Shown here piece after piece: positions 10,187 through 19,839 of a stretch of 64,000 nt of DNA (its first letter is position 1; each line of letters opens with the position of its first letter). The notes below the pieces were generated by a model. The model saw only the letters and a list, made by a program, of their open reading frames with translations, made no database searches and was not told the DNA's origin. The position numbers were made by a program, and so were the translations under genes. This DNA comes from Haliscomenobacter sp. (GTDB lineage: Bacteria > Bacteroidota > Bacteroidia > Chitinophagales > Saprospiraceae). Location: contig JADJPL010000001.1 in the NCBI GenBank assembly GCA_016713275.1, positions 555,001-619,000 of the forward strand, given 5' to 3'.

Positions 10187-11656
10187 ATGAAAAGAGCGTT
10201 TGTCCTCAATCTGGTTTTTCTTTTGACGATAAATCTGATTGTCAAGCCATTATATTTATTTGGTGTCGACAGGGGGATTCAGAATCTGGCGAATACCGCT
10301 GAGTACGGGCTGTATTTCGAGCTGTTTAACTTTACGTTCCTTTTTCAAATCCTGAACGACTTTGGGATACAGTATTACAACAACCGCCACATTGCTCAGC
10401 ATCCGTACCTGCTGGGCAAATATTTTCCGTACCTCCTGGGGGCGAAGTTTCTTTTAGCTGGGTTATTCCTTAGCGCAATTTTGGTTTTTGGCGCCCTGGC
10501 GGGTTATCTGGCCGAATTTCCCTGGCTGCTGGCGCCCATCGCCGGTATCCAGATTCTGGTATCATTGATCAGTTACCTCCGATCGAATATCTCCGGGCTT
10601 GGATGGTACTTTACCGATAGCTTCCTGTCGGTATTGGACCGATTAATCTTGTTACTGGGGCTGGGTATTCCGCTTTGGACCGGAATGCTTGCCGGAAGGT
10701 CTCCGGTTCAGTTTCTGGTGTTTGGACAGCTGATATCCTTAGCAATAACCGCAATGGTGGCGCTATGGCTACTAAAAACCAGAACCGGCGGTATCCGGCT
10801 ACGTTGGAACCCGCAGTTGAATCGGGTTATATTCAAAAACAGCTATCCTTATGCGATTACCGTGATCCTCATGACGATATACACCCGATTGGATGCCGTC
10901 ATGATTGGCCGGATGTTGCCCAACGGGCAGGAAGAAGCCGGCTGGTACGCAGGCGCTTACCGGTTGCTGGATGCTGCGAATAAGATCGGGGTTTTGTTCG
11001 CCGGATTATTGCTTCCCATGTTTTCCAAACTTTACAAAGACAAAAAAGGGCTGAACGAGTTAAGCGACCTTGGGATTCGGATGCTCTGGAGCGGCGTGTT
11101 ATGCGTAAGTCCCGCGCTAATCGCCTTCAGAACGCCTATTATGGACGCCCTGTACGTAAATACCAGCGAGCAGTCGGGGGCTATTCTGGGATGGCTGATG
11201 TTGAGCTTCATACCTATGAGCGGGGGGTATATCTTCGGTACCCTGCTTATTGCCGCAGGGCATCAAAAAAAACTGAACCGGCTCTATTTGCTGGGAGTGT
11301 TCATCAACGTAGTGCTCAACTTAATCCTGATTCCACCTTATCGGGCGGCCGGCGCCGCGCTAGCCACATTCCTTACCCAAGGGATGGTGTTTTCGGGATT
11401 ACTTATCCTTTGCCAGTCCTGGGAAGGATTCTCCATTTCCCGGCGGGCCGGTTGGCGTTTTATCGTTCTAGGCATCCTTTCCTGGCTTTCCGCATCTTAT
11501 CTCCGAACCGTTTTTCCGGACTGGGGCTGGATCTCGTTGGGGCTGGCCGTCCTTATTGGCTTCGCCGGCGTATTTCTTTTTCAAGTGATCCAGCTTAGGG
11601 AAGTAAGCGCCTGGTTGTCCAATAACCGGCTTTTTTCTGATCGGCGGGGAATTTAA
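10187..11656 (+). CDS. polysaccharide flippase, Wzx-like
   Basis: A 489-residue integral membrane protein with about 12-14 predicted helices and the MOP-superfamily flippase pattern (an N-terminal half with LVSLISYLRSNISG, a central SYPYAITVILMTIYTRLDAVMIG segment, and a repeat-like second half). It would flip lipid-linked oligosaccharides across the inner membrane. It begins 24 bases after the permease and precedes a Wzz-like protein and an O-antigen ligase/polymerase, which together support a surface-polysaccharide role. The substrate is unknown. Confidence 0.87.
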   Translation: MKRAFVLNLVFLLTINLIVKPLYLFGVDRGIQNLANTAEYGLYFELFNFTFLFQILNDFGIQYYNNRHIAQHPYLLGKYFPYLLGAKFLLAGLFLSAILVFGALAGYLAEFPWLLAPIAGIQILVSLISYLRSNISGLGWYFTDSFLSVLDRLILLLGLGIPLWTGMLAGRSPVQFLVFGQLISLAITAMVALWLLKTRTGGIRLRWNPQLNRVIFKNSYPYAITVILMTIYTRLDAVMIGRMLPNGQEEAGWYAGAYRLLDAANKIGVLFAGLLLPMFSKLYKDKKGLNELSDLGIRMLWSGVLCVSPALIAFRTPIMDALYVNTSEQSGAILGWLMLSFIPMSGGYIFGTLLIAAGHQKKLNRLYLLGVFINVVLNLILIPPYRAAGAALATFLTQGMVFSGLLILCQSWEGFSISRRAGWRFIVLGILSWLSASYLRTVFPDWGWISLGLAVLIGFAGVFLFQVIQLREVSAWLSNNRLFSDRRGI

Positions 11657-11789
11657 CGGTTATCCGGGTTGACCCAGGCAGCGAAAACCCTACCCGTATC
11701 CTCTTTTGAAGGAAGGTAGCGCTTATGGTTTGAGAGCACCCTGTGGGGCTATCCCAACCGACGTGGTTTGGGCTACGCGCAAACCGGCA

Positions 11790-11817
11790 TTGCGTCAAGT
11801 ATATTTTTCTACTTTTG
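11790..11817 (+). promoter_or_regulatory. predicted promoter of Wzz-like gene
   Basis: TACTTTTG (11810-11817) matches the -7 consensus TAnnTTTG, with TTG at 11790-11792 as a possible -33 element, spacing 17. The Wzz-like start codon lies 19 bases further on. A GGTTTG/CAAACC inverted repeat lies just upstream. Confidence 0.5.
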
Positions 11818-11835
11818 CACGACAATTCCGATCCA

Positions 11836-12940
11836 ATGGAGCAAAAAGAGAACTTACTGGGAGTCTTGAATTTAGTATTTCAATGGAGAAAACCCCTCCT
11901 TGGTTTGTCGTTCCTCGTTGCAGTAGCTACCGCGGCGATTTCTTTACTAATGCCCAACTACTACCGGTCTACAACCGTGTTTGTTGCGGCGAACCCAAAC
12001 CTGGCCAGGCCGGAGATCTTTTTTGGCAAAGACAATTTGGGGGCCGATCTGTATGGCTCTGACAATGATATTGACCGTATTCTTGCCATTGCCGAATCCA
12101 ATGAATTGATCGACCATCTGGTCGATTCCTTTGATTTGTATACCCATTACCGGATCAATGCACAAAACCCCAAGGCTCCATACAAGGTCCGAATGCGTTT
12201 CAGAAAACTATATGAGGTCAAAAAAACCAAGTTCAACGTGTTGGAACTTTCGGTGGAAGACCGCAATCCGGAATTGGCGGCTGCTATAGCCAACGCTGCC
12301 CGGGAGTTGGTTAACCTCATTGGCGAGGGATTAGTCAAATCGGGACAAAAGGCCACACTGGAATCCTACGAAGCCAATATCCGTAACAAATCGGTGCAGG
12401 TGAAAGTCCTTGGGGATAGCCTGGCAAAGATCCGGGCTCGGTTCCAAATCTATAACACCGCAGCGCAATCAGAGGACCTGACAGAACAACTGGTGGAAAC
12501 CCAATCGCTTTTTTTATCGGCAAAAAGGCCGGTTAGAGTCCATGCGCGTCAACCCCCGGATTTCAAGGGACTCGGTGGCTTACTCCGAAGCGCTCGTGAA
12601 CGGCCTTAAGCAGGAAATGGACAGCATCAACCGGAAAATGGCTCTCTTAAACGAAGGCCAGGTTTTGCTTTCTGTTCTGGAAACCCAGTATTTTTCTGCC
12701 AATGGGCAGCTAGGGGAAGACCTGGAACGCGCGAAATTGCTTCAGGCTGCTTTTTCTGCTGTTGTTCCTTCAATTATTCTGGTGGAAGCCGCAGAAGTAC
12801 CTGTCGTCAAGATTCGTCCTAAACGCTCCATCCTCGTCATTACAGCGGGGATGCTCGCTTTCCTGATGTCCGTTCTGGCTATTTTGCTTTTCCATGTTTA
12901 CCGGAATACGGACTGGAGCCTTGTTTTTAAGGAAAAGTAA
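11836..12940 (+). pseudogene. Wzz/chain-length determinant protein, one-base frameshift
   Basis: Two frames join into one protein of about 367 residues with the Wzz layout: an N-terminal membrane helix (LLGLSFLVAVATAAISLL), a long periplasmic region with coiled-coil stretches, and a C-terminal helix (SILVITAGMLAFLMSVLAIL) after a Pro-rich PVVKIRPKRS segment. The first frame reads to SLFLSA and the second resumes with KGRLESMRVNPRISRDSVAY. Removing one A from the AAAAA run at 12522-12526 restores a continuous frame; the T7 run at 12509-12515 is another candidate. The protein would set polysaccharide chain length together with its neighbours. It may be intact if the extra base is a sequencing error. 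Confidence 0.8.
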
Positions 12941-12946
12941 AGTCAA

Positions 12947-14476
12947 ATGATAGAGGGGATAAGACAACGGTTTCCGGCTTTATCCGACCAGCAATGGTTG
13001 TTTGGATTATGGGGGTTCTTGCTGTTGTTTTTTTTTACCGTTGGAGTGGTAAAAGAGTGGTATTTTTTGGTTTTTGCCCCTCTTGTTTTGCTTTTGGCGA
13101 TTTGGACTTTGGTTGATCCCAAAAACGTATTTTTTTTGTTGATGGCCTGTGTTCCCATTTCAACCGAAGTGGTTTTGCCTAATGGGTTTGGTACGGACTT
13201 GCCCACCGAGCCCCTCACGGTGTGGCTGATGCTGGTGGCACTGGCCTTGTTTCTGTGGCGTTTGCCCAGATTACAGGGCTTTCCCCTGACCCATCCGATC
13301 AGCTTATTACTGGTAGCGCACGTAGGGTGGATTTTTATTTCGACCCTACAATCGGAGTCTTTATTGATTTCTGTCAAATTCCTGTTGGCGAAAATCTGGT
13401 ACGTAGCTGTATTTTATTTTTTTGCCATACAGTTGATCCGGGATGAGAAGGATGTGTTGCGCATGGTTTGGTGGATATTCTGGCCCCTGGTTTTTTCCGT
13501 GGCGGTGATTATGGCGCGTCATGCGGGCTACGGGTTTTCCTTCGACCAGGTACACAAGGTTCTACATCCTTTTCAGCGCAACCATGTGAGCTATGCGGGC
13601 ACCTTGGCGGTTTTTATGCCGTTGTTATGGTATCTGATTTCCGGGGTTAGGCGGTTTAGCTGGAAATGGATGGGATTAGTAGTCGTTTTTGGCTGGCTTC
13701 TTATTGCCGTGTATTTGACGTATACCCGGGCGGCTTATGTGGCTTTGGGGTTGGCGCTGGGGGCTTATTTTATATTCCGGCTTCGAATGATCCGTGTCGT
13801 TTTGGTAGGCGGGGTATTAGGAGTTGTTCTGCTGGCGGGGTATATGCTGGTGGGAAACCGGTATCTTCAATACGCGCCAAACTACGACACGACCGTCACC
13901 CACAATGAATTTAGCTCACTTATTGAAGCAACGGCCAAGGGGGAAGATATATCCACCATGGAACGCGTTTATCGCTGGGTAGCTGCGACTCAAATGAGCC
14001 GGGCAGAGCCGGTTTTTGGTTTCGGCCCGGGGAACTTTGTCACCTTTTACCAATCGTATTCCGTTAATAGCTTCCGCACCTACGTCAGCAGAAACGAAGA
14101 AAAATCAGGAGTCCACAGCTATTTCCTGCTTCTATTGGTGGAGCAAGGCTGGCCTGGCCTTATCTTGTTTTTATCCCTGAGCTTGTGGGTATTGGCTCAT
14201 GGAGAAGACGTGTACCATCGCACCCAGGATCCCGGCAGGAAGCGAGCGGTCATGACCGTTCTACTGGCATTGGTAGTCATCTACGCATTTTTGATCATTA
14301 ATGACATGATCGAAACCGACAAAATGGGGTCTTTTTTCTTCGTCTCCCTGGCCATCCTCGTCCGCATGGATGAACTAAACCGGAAGGAAGCCTTATCCGG
14401 CAAGACGGACCCCCGCGATGACGGCGGCGAGCCCCAGCAACATGCTCAACCCGGTGTAGGCGGCCAAAGCAGTTAA
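12947..14476 (+). CDS. O-antigen ligase / polymerase family protein
   Basis: A 509-residue polytopic membrane protein with about 11-12 helices and a large loop near residues 310-390 containing the Wzy/WaaL signature region (GFGPGNF followed by VHSYFLLLLVEQGWPGL). It would polymerise or ligate undecaprenyl-linked glycans on the periplasmic side. It starts 7 bases after the Wzz-like gene. The last 28 codons overlap the convergent crcB gene by 84 bases, and this tail (rich in D, G, Q) is not membrane-like, so the true end may be earlier or frameshifted. Ligase and polymerase cannot be distinguished here. Confidence 0.83.
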   Translation: MIEGIRQRFPALSDQQWLFGLWGFLLLFFFTVGVVKEWYFLVFAPLVLLLAIWTLVDPKNVFFLLMACVPISTEVVLPNGFGTDLPTEPLTVWLMLVALALFLWRLPRLQGFPLTHPISLLLVAHVGWIFISTLQSESLLISVKFLLAKIWYVAVFYFFAIQLIRDEKDVLRMVWWIFWPLVFSVAVIMARHAGYGFSFDQVHKVLHPFQRNHVSYAGTLAVFMPLLWYLISGVRRFSWKWMGLVVVFGWLLIAVYLTYTRAAYVALGLALGAYFIFRLRMIRVVLVGGVLGVVLLAGYMLVGNRYLQYAPNYDTTVTHNEFSSLIEATAKGEDISTMERVYRWVAATQMSRAEPVFGFGPGNFVTFYQSYSVNSFRTYVSRNEEKSGVHSYFLLLLVEQGWPGLILFLSLSLWVLAHGEDVYHRTQDPGRKRAVMTVLLALVVIYAFLIINDMIETDKMGSFFFVSLAILVRMDELNRKEALSGKTDPRDDGGEPQQHAQPGVGGQSS

Positions 14477-14755
14477 CCGGCCTTCCTGCAATAGCTGAAG
14501 GTTTTCCAGAGAAAACGTGGAAAAGGTGCTGAACCCGCCGCAAAAGCCCGTTATCAGAAAAAACTGAGCGTTTTGGGACAAATTGCCTCTTACCCTGAGG
14601 CCGATGAGCACCCCCAGGATAAAGCAGCTCAGGATATTGGCAATAAACGTACTCCAAGGAAACAGCGGAGCAGTGTGTGGAGTAATTTTGGCTATCCCCA
14701 GCCGGGCCATACTACCCAGCCCCCCGCCTATAAAAACATAAAAGAAAGCCATCAT
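14393..14755 (-). CDS. crcB: fluoride channel CrcB/Fluc
   Basis: A 120-residue protein with four membrane helices, the size of a Fluc dimer subunit that exports fluoride. Diagnostic pieces are GGGLGSMARLG at the N-terminus, TFIANILSCFILG with the conserved Asn, and GFCGGFSTFSTFSLE, which contains the phenylalanine-box and central Na+ site region. Its start overlaps the upstream transferase stop by four bases (ATGA), so the two are probably co-translated. No fluoride riboswitch was recognised. Its 3' end overlaps the convergent O-antigen ligase gene by 84 bases. Confidence 0.92.
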   Translation of the reverse strand: MMAFFYVFIGGGLGSMARLGIAKITPHTAPLFPWSTFIANILSCFILGVLIGLRVRGNLSQNAQFFLITGFCGGFSTFSTFSLENLQLLQEGRLTALAAYTGLSMLLGLAAVIAGVRLAG

Positions 14756-15831
14756 GCCGAAACTAAAGGATTTGCAGTGCCTGAATTTTTCCTGTTCACC
14801 GACTTGTGCAAGGCATAAGTCATTCCAGAAGCAATAGCCAGAACGGAGCCGACAAGAACGTGCGCATCGATCAGGTCGTGAAAGGTAAAAACAAAAACGA
14901 TAAAACCGGCATTAACAAAAACCAAAACTCCAGTGGCTTGCATATGGCTAAGCCCATAATCAATAAGGAGGTGATGAATATGGCGGCGATCGGGTTTTAA
15001 TGGCGATTGCCCGCGAATGATCCGGGTAGCAAATACCCTAAGGGTGTCAAATAAGGGGAGGATGGCAATTCCCAAAGCGACGCCTGGGCCATTTGCAAAC
15101 CGGTAGGGATTTCCAGAAGATAACAGGTAATTCAAATCCATGAATTTGATCAGCAAAATGGCGACGATCACGCCAATCAAAAGGGACCCGGTATCTCCCA
15201 TGAAAATCCGGGCTGGGGTAAAGTTATAGCGCAAAAAGGCAGCGATGGCTCCTGCAGAGGAAAAAGCCAGCGTAGCAAACTCCAGCCGGCCAATCAGGAA
15301 AAACCAGCAGCCCAGCGTCCCCAAAACCAAAATGCCAATTCCCCCTGCCAGGCCGTTGATCCCGTCGATCAGATTAAATGCGTTGATAAGAACGAGGATA
15401 AAAAAAATGGTAATGATGTAGCTTATCCAGAAAGGCAACTCGTTGTAAACTCCGAATAGCCCGTAGAGGCTGGTAAGCATGATGTCCGACTTTAGGGCCA
15501 AAATAGAAGCAGCAATAAACTGGGCGATCAGCTTTTTCTTGGCTGGAATGGGCGAAATGTCGTCCTTGGCGCCCACCAGAAATAAGATAATGAACGCACA
15601 AAGAATATACTGCAGGTTGCCGAACTGGGAAAAGGGGGTCCAAAGTACAATGGCAAAAATACTTCCGGAAAAAATTCCAATCCCCCCAAGCGAAGGGGTT
15701 CTTACCGTATGCGACCGCCGTTCGTCGGGTTCATCCACCAGGTTTTTGGCAAGGGCAATCCGAATAATGGGCGGAATGGCAAAATAGGTAAGGGTAAATG
15801 CCGTTACAAAACTCAAAACGATGACTTGCAT
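14752..15831 (-). CDS. WecA/TagO/MraY family glycosyl-1-phosphate transferase
   Basis: A 359-residue membrane enzyme that transfers a sugar-1-phosphate (often GlcNAc-1-P) from UDP-sugar to undecaprenyl phosphate, the first step of a surface glycan. Motifs include GAKDDISP (Asp pair), NAFNLIDGINGLAGG, FMGDTGSLLIG and PDRRHIHHLL, the last typical of the WecA branch rather than MraY. About ten helices are visible. The start at ATG 15831 begins with a membrane helix; longer frames would read through the 41-bp palindrome just upstream and are rejected. It fits with the flippase, Wzz and ligase genes nearby and with uppS. Confidence 0.9.
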   Translation of the reverse strand: MQVIVLSFVTAFTLTYFAIPPIIRIALAKNLVDEPDERRSHTVRTPSLGGIGIFSGSIFAIVLWTPFSQFGNLQYILCAFIILFLVGAKDDISPIPAKKKLIAQFIAASILALKSDIMLTSLYGLFGVYNELPFWISYIITIFFILVLINAFNLIDGINGLAGGIGILVLGTLGCWFFLIGRLEFATLAFSSAGAIAAFLRYNFTPARIFMGDTGSLLIGVIVAILLIKFMDLNYLLSSGNPYRFANGPGVALGIAILPLFDTLRVFATRIIRGQSPLKPDRRHIHHLLIDYGLSHMQATGVLVFVNAGFIVFVFTFHDLIDAHVLVGSVLAIASGMTYALHKSVNRKNSGTANPLVSA

Positions 15832-16308
15832 ATAGAAACGTTTGGGGTTGAATACAATACCGTATACCGGAATCAAGCGGGCTGCCCGCTTGATTCCGGT
15901 ATATACCCATACGGCAGGAAGGGGGCAGGCAGCGAAACCGCACCCCTGTGTTTTGGGTCTACATGCCCAATGGAACAACCCCTACAAAAGCAAAAACGCC
16001 AAAGCGCCTGTTTTTGGAAAAGCGTTGGTCCGATTGGTTCTAAAGGCGTTTCATAGCAATTGAAACCAGCCCGGAGCGGATGCGAACATTTCGGGCTGCG
16101 CCCCTTCGCACATGGAGGGGGCAAACAGGATTACTCAGGCAGCTAAAATAATAAGAGTAAAGTAAGAAAAAAAGATTAAGTCTCCTTCATCACATTAAGA
16201 AATCTTAAAGTCTTTTGTTTTTTGTATGTTTACAACAATTTTCGGGAAAAAAGTGGCAGCCTCCGGCGAAGTAAACGCTCTGCCGTTCCGGAATGAACTA
16301 AGCGCTAA
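15832..16308. other. intergenic region between divergent transferase and uppS
   Basis: About 480 bp without a supported gene. It holds the 41-bp palindrome at 15863-15903. An AGCCCG/CGGGCT inverted repeat with an overlapping TGCGAA/TTCGCA repeat lies near 16067-16110, and an AT-rich stretch at 16141-16230 probably contains the uppS promoter. A minus-strand leader up to about 300 nt long for the transferase is possible. No known RNA family was recognised. Confidence 0.5.
15863..15903. repeat. 41-bp near-perfect palindrome
   Basis: Two 20-base arms (TATACCGGAATCAAGCGGGC and its exact complement) around a single central T. It begins 32 bases upstream of the transferase start. No T-tract follows on either strand, so it is not an obvious terminator. 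An outer CCGTAT/ATACGG pair extends the symmetry with an offset. Confidence 0.85.
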
Positions 16309-17052
16309 ATGGATCTGAAATCGCAAATCGATATCAATAATCTTCCTGGTCATGTCGCCATCATTATGGATGGCAATGGCCGTTGGGCAAAACAACACAA
16401 CCAACCCCGGGTTTTCGGGCACCGGCATGGCGTTCGGGCCGTTCGCGAAGTGACCGAATCGGCCGCAGAACTTGGCATCAAATACCTTACCCTGTATGCC
16501 TTTTCAACCGAAAACTGGGCCCGCCCCAAGCTGGAAGTCGACACCCTCATGCGCCTTTTGGTGGATACGCTCTCCAAAGAAATTGCTACCCTGAATAAAA
16601 ACAATATCCGCCTGGATGCAATTGGGGATTTGCAGCGCCTTCCTTCCGCGACCTTTAACGCCTTAATGGACGGGATTCAAAGCACCCGGAATAATTCCAG
16701 GATGACGCTTATCCTTGCGCTGAACTATAGCGGCAAATGGGACCTGATCCAGGCTACGCAGCATATTGCCGCCCAGGTTTTGGATGGAACGCTCGATCCG
16801 GAAAGCATCAACGAAGCTTTGATTCAGAACAATCTGAGCACCCATGGCATCCCTGACCCGGAGCTACTTATCCGGACAAGCGGGGAACGGAGGCTCAGCA
16901 ATTTCCTTCTTTGGCAACTCGCTTATTCCGAACTCTTCTTCTCTCCCGTTTTTTGGCCGGATTTCAGTAAGGAACACTTCTACCAGGCTATTCTGGATTT
17001 CCAACATCGCGAACGCCGCTTCGGCAAGATCAGCGAACAACTGGTCAAATAA
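16309..17052 (+). CDS. uppS: isoprenyl transferase (undecaprenyl diphosphate synthase)
   Basis: A 247-residue cis-prenyltransferase that condenses isopentenyl diphosphate onto farnesyl diphosphate to make the C55 carrier lipid for peptidoglycan and surface glycans. Conserved regions: IIMDGNGRWAK with the catalytic Asp (about residue 24), GHRHG, YAFSTENWARP, and RTSGERRLSNFLLWQLAYSE near residue 185, followed by PDF. Length is normal. It is divergent from the WecA/TagO-type transferase, which uses its product, and lies upstream of bamA. Confidence 0.95.
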   Translation: MDLKSQIDINNLPGHVAIIMDGNGRWAKQHNQPRVFGHRHGVRAVREVTESAAELGIKYLTLYAFSTENWARPKLEVDTLMRLLVDTLSKEIATLNKNNIRLDAIGDLQRLPSATFNALMDGIQSTRNNSRMTLILALNYSGKWDLIQATQHIAAQVLDGTLDPESINEALIQNNLSTHGIPDPELLIRTSGERRLSNFLLWQLAYSELFFSPVFWPDFSKEHFYQAILDFQHRERRFGKISEQLVK

Positions 17053-17224
17053 ACCCGATCACTCTTGAATCCTTTCTCTTCGCTGCCTTTCGCTTTCGCC
17101 ATACAACCCATCGCCATTGGAACTCCTCTCTTACTCGGTAGCCGGGAAAATGAAATACTGGGGCATTGGCGCCAGACAACAGGGGAAAGATGGAATTTCA
17201 TTTCCTCCAGTCTGAATATTCCCG

Positions 17225-17232
17225 TACTTTCG
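17225..17232 (+). promoter_or_regulatory. possible -7 box upstream of bamA
   Basis: TACTTTCG differs from the consensus TAnnTTTG at one base and lies 36 bases before the chosen bamA start. A clear -33 box was not seen. Confidence 0.3.
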
Positions 17233-17267
17233 CGTTCGTTATAAAAAAAAGTAGAAACTACCTTATT

Positions 17268-19823
17268 ATGAGGGATATACAACAGCTTTTGAAGTTTCGC
17301 CGGGGGCTTTGGATTGCATTGGCCATCACCAGCCTGGCGCCTTCAATGCTTATCGCCCAACGGGTGGATAGTTTACAGATCCTGGATTATTCCAACCCTA
17401 AAGATTACGAAATAGGCGGAGTAACTGTTGTAGGGTCTACCTACACCGATGCCAATGCGATCACCAGCATCTCCGGCTTGAAAACCGGGTCCAGTATCCG
17501 CCTTCCAGGGCCGGAGATCCCCAAAGCCGTTAAGGCGCTGTGGAATCTGAAGCTGTTTACCGATGTCCGTATCCTTAAGGAAAAGACCATCGGCGATGTG
17601 ATCTTCCTGGAAATCCATGTGCAGGAAAGACCCCGGATGACCAACTACACCTACGAAGGGGTGAAGAAAGGGCAACACGAATCCCTCAACGAGGCCGTCA
17701 AGCAATATCTGGCCAAGGGAGGGATCGTCACCGAAAACATGAAGGTCAGTGCCAGCAAGGCGATCGAAAAATATTTTATCGATAAAGGCTGCCTGGATGC
17801 CGCCGCTTCGGTACGGGAGGGAACCGACACCTCCAGGGTCAACGCCGTGAAGCTGGTTTTTATGGTCGACCCCGGGAACCGGATCAAAATCAAGGATATT
17901 GACTTTGTAGATAACGCTGCGGTGAAGGACAAAAAGCTGGTTAAAAAAATGGACAAGACCAAGGAAAAGAGCCGCTTCCTCGCCTCCTCCAAATATATCC
18001 GCGACGACTACGAGAAGGATAAAGTCGAAATCATCAAGTATTACAATACCATCGGCTACCGGGACGCGCGGATTCTCGGAGATAGCATTTGGCGCGACGA
18101 TAAAGGGTTTCTTCGCATGGCCATCAACCTGGAAGAAGGCCAGCGGTACTATTTCCGGAACCTGACCTGGAAAGGCAATTCCATCTACGACACCGCCACC
18201 CTTAACCAGGTGCTCGGGATCAATAAGGGGGATATCTACAACCAGGAACTGCTGGAAACCCGCCTGCGTTTCAGCCAGGAAGGACGGGACGTCAGTACGT
18301 TGTATATGGATAATGGTTACCTGTTTTTTCAGGTTGACCCCGTAGAAGTAGCTATCGTAGAAGACTCGATCGACCTCGAACTGCGGATTTTTGAAGGCCC
18401 TCAAGCCACCATCGACAAGGTGATTGTAAACGGGAATGATCGAACCCACGAGCACGTGATCCGAAGGGAGTTGCGAACCTTGCCGGGGGAAAAGTTCAGC
18501 AGGTCCGATATTATCCGTTCCCAGCGTGAAATCATCAACCTGGGGTACTTCAACCAGGAAAACCTCAATATCAATACCCCGGTCAACCCCGAAAGAGGAA
18601 CGGTAGATATTGAATACGATGTGGAAGAAAAACCATCCGACCAGCTCGAGCTTTCGGCAGGATGGGGGGGCTACCGGCGGGTGATTGGCACCTTAGGGGT
18701 GGCGTTCAATAACTTCTCCCTTCGGAATATCACCAATAAAAGCGCCTGGCGCCCCTTGCCTATGGGGGATGGGCAGCGGGTGTCCATCCGTGCCCAAACC
18801 AACGGCGATTTTTATCAGTCCTACAACCTGTCCTTTACCGAGCCGTGGCTTGGAGGCCGGAAACCCAACTCGTTTTCCGTGGCAGGCTTTTATAACAAGT
18901 TTGCTTATGGATTCAAGGGGAGTTCAAGCTACCAGAGCCTGAATATTACCCAGGGTTCCATTAGCCTGGGTACCCGCCTGAAATGGCCAGATGATAACTT
19001 TATCTCCAGCACGGCCATCAATTTGCAAACCCTGGGCCTCAACAACTGGAGCCAGGGCTTGTTCCGGGCCGATAACGGGGACATCGTTTCGGTAGGGAAC
19101 TATTTTAACTACAGCATCCGCCAAACCATCTCCCGCTCCACCGTAAGCGACCCGATTTTCCCCAAGTCTGGCTCTAATATCACCCTGTCGCTCCAGGCTA
19201 CCCCACCGTATTCTTTATTTAATCCCGATAAGGATTACACTGAACTGACTACGCAGGAAAAATTTCGGTTTCTGGAATACCACAAATGGCGGTTTGACAT
19301 GGATTGGTATGCTACCCTAACCGGCAAACTGGTGGTGAAAGCAGCGGCAAAAATCGGTATGCTGGGCTACTACAATAAAGATATCGGAACTTCGCCCTTC
19401 GAGCGCTTCCAATTGGGCGGGGACGGGATCAACAACCAGCAGTTTGGCTTTGCCGGGGTAGATATTATCTCGCTCCGGGGCTATGAGGTCAACCAGTTGG
19501 AAGGCAATCTCGATCCCACCGGCGGAACGGCGGCTACCCCCCTGTTTGATAAGTTCACCGTCGAGTTGCGCTATCCGTTATCCTTGAACCCAAGTTCCAC
19601 GATTTACATCCTGGGATTTGCCCAGGGCGGTAATGCCTGGAAATCGTTCCGGGATTTCAACCCCTTCGATTTCAAACGGTCTGCAGGGCTTGGTCTTCGG
19701 GTCTTCCTTCCGATGTTTGGCGTACTTGGCTTTGATTACGGGGTTGGCTTCGACAAGCCCGGCCCGCGTACCTTGCGGAATCTCGCCGACTTCAACATTG
19801 TGCTTGGCTTTGAACCGGAATAA
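17268..19823 (+). CDS. bamA: outer membrane protein assembly factor BamA
   Basis: An 851-residue outer-membrane protein of the Omp85 family that inserts beta-barrel proteins. A signal peptide (residues 1 to about 31, ending LIAQ) is followed by POTRA-type repeats: an IGGVTVVGS start, then LNQVLGINKGDIYN, then ATIDKVIVNGNDRTHEHVIRRE with TLPGEKFS. The C-terminal bacterial surface antigen (D15) barrel starts near residue 455 with LELSAGWGG and ends in FNIVLGFEPE. ATG 17268 is chosen because it directly precedes a signal peptide; 34 upstream in-frame residues lack any. It follows uppS and is convergent with rsgA across repeat copy 2. Confidence 0.93.
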   Translation: MRDIQQLLKFRRGLWIALAITSLAPSMLIAQRVDSLQILDYSNPKDYEIGGVTVVGSTYTDANAITSISGLKTGSSIRLPGPEIPKAVKALWNLKLFTDVRILKEKTIGDVIFLEIHVQERPRMTNYTYEGVKKGQHESLNEAVKQYLAKGGIVTENMKVSASKAIEKYFIDKGCLDAAASVREGTDTSRVNAVKLVFMVDPGNRIKIKDIDFVDNAAVKDKKLVKKMDKTKEKSRFLASSKYIRDDYEKDKVEIIKYYNTIGYRDARILGDSIWRDDKGFLRMAINLEEGQRYYFRNLTWKGNSIYDTATLNQVLGINKGDIYNQELLETRLRFSQEGRDVSTLYMDNGYLFFQVDPVEVAIVEDSIDLELRIFEGPQATIDKVIVNGNDRTHEHVIRRELRTLPGEKFSRSDIIRSQREIINLGYFNQENLNINTPVNPERGTVDIEYDVEEKPSDQLELSAGWGGYRRVIGTLGVAFNNFSLRNITNKSAWRPLPMGDGQRVSIRAQTNGDFYQSYNLSFTEPWLGGRKPNSFSVAGFYNKFAYGFKGSSSYQSLNITQGSISLGTRLKWPDDNFISSTAINLQTLGLNNWSQGLFRADNGDIVSVGNYFNYSIRQTISRSTVSDPIFPKSGSNITLSLQATPPYSLFNPDKDYTELTTQEKFRFLEYHKWRFDMDWYATLTGKLVVKAAAKIGMLGYYNKDIGTSPFERFQLGGDGINNQQFGFAGVDIISLRGYEVNQLEGNLDPTGGTAATPLFDKFTVELRYPLSLNPSSTIYILGFAQGGNAWKSFRDFNPFDFKRSAGLGLRVFLPMFGVLGFDYGVGFDKPGPRTLRNLADFNIVLGFEPE

Positions 19824-19839
19824 CGGCGGCTTTGGGCAA

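Noticed and set aside
11675..11760. Similarity of AGGCAGCGAAAACCCTACCC here with AGGCAGCGAAACCGCACCCC near 15927
   Set aside because: Only a short core is identical and the flanks do not align, so a repeat family cannot be supported.
17373..18455. 360-residue minus-strand frame opposite bamA
   Set aside because: Antisense to the POTRA region of bamA with no recognisable motif or start signal.
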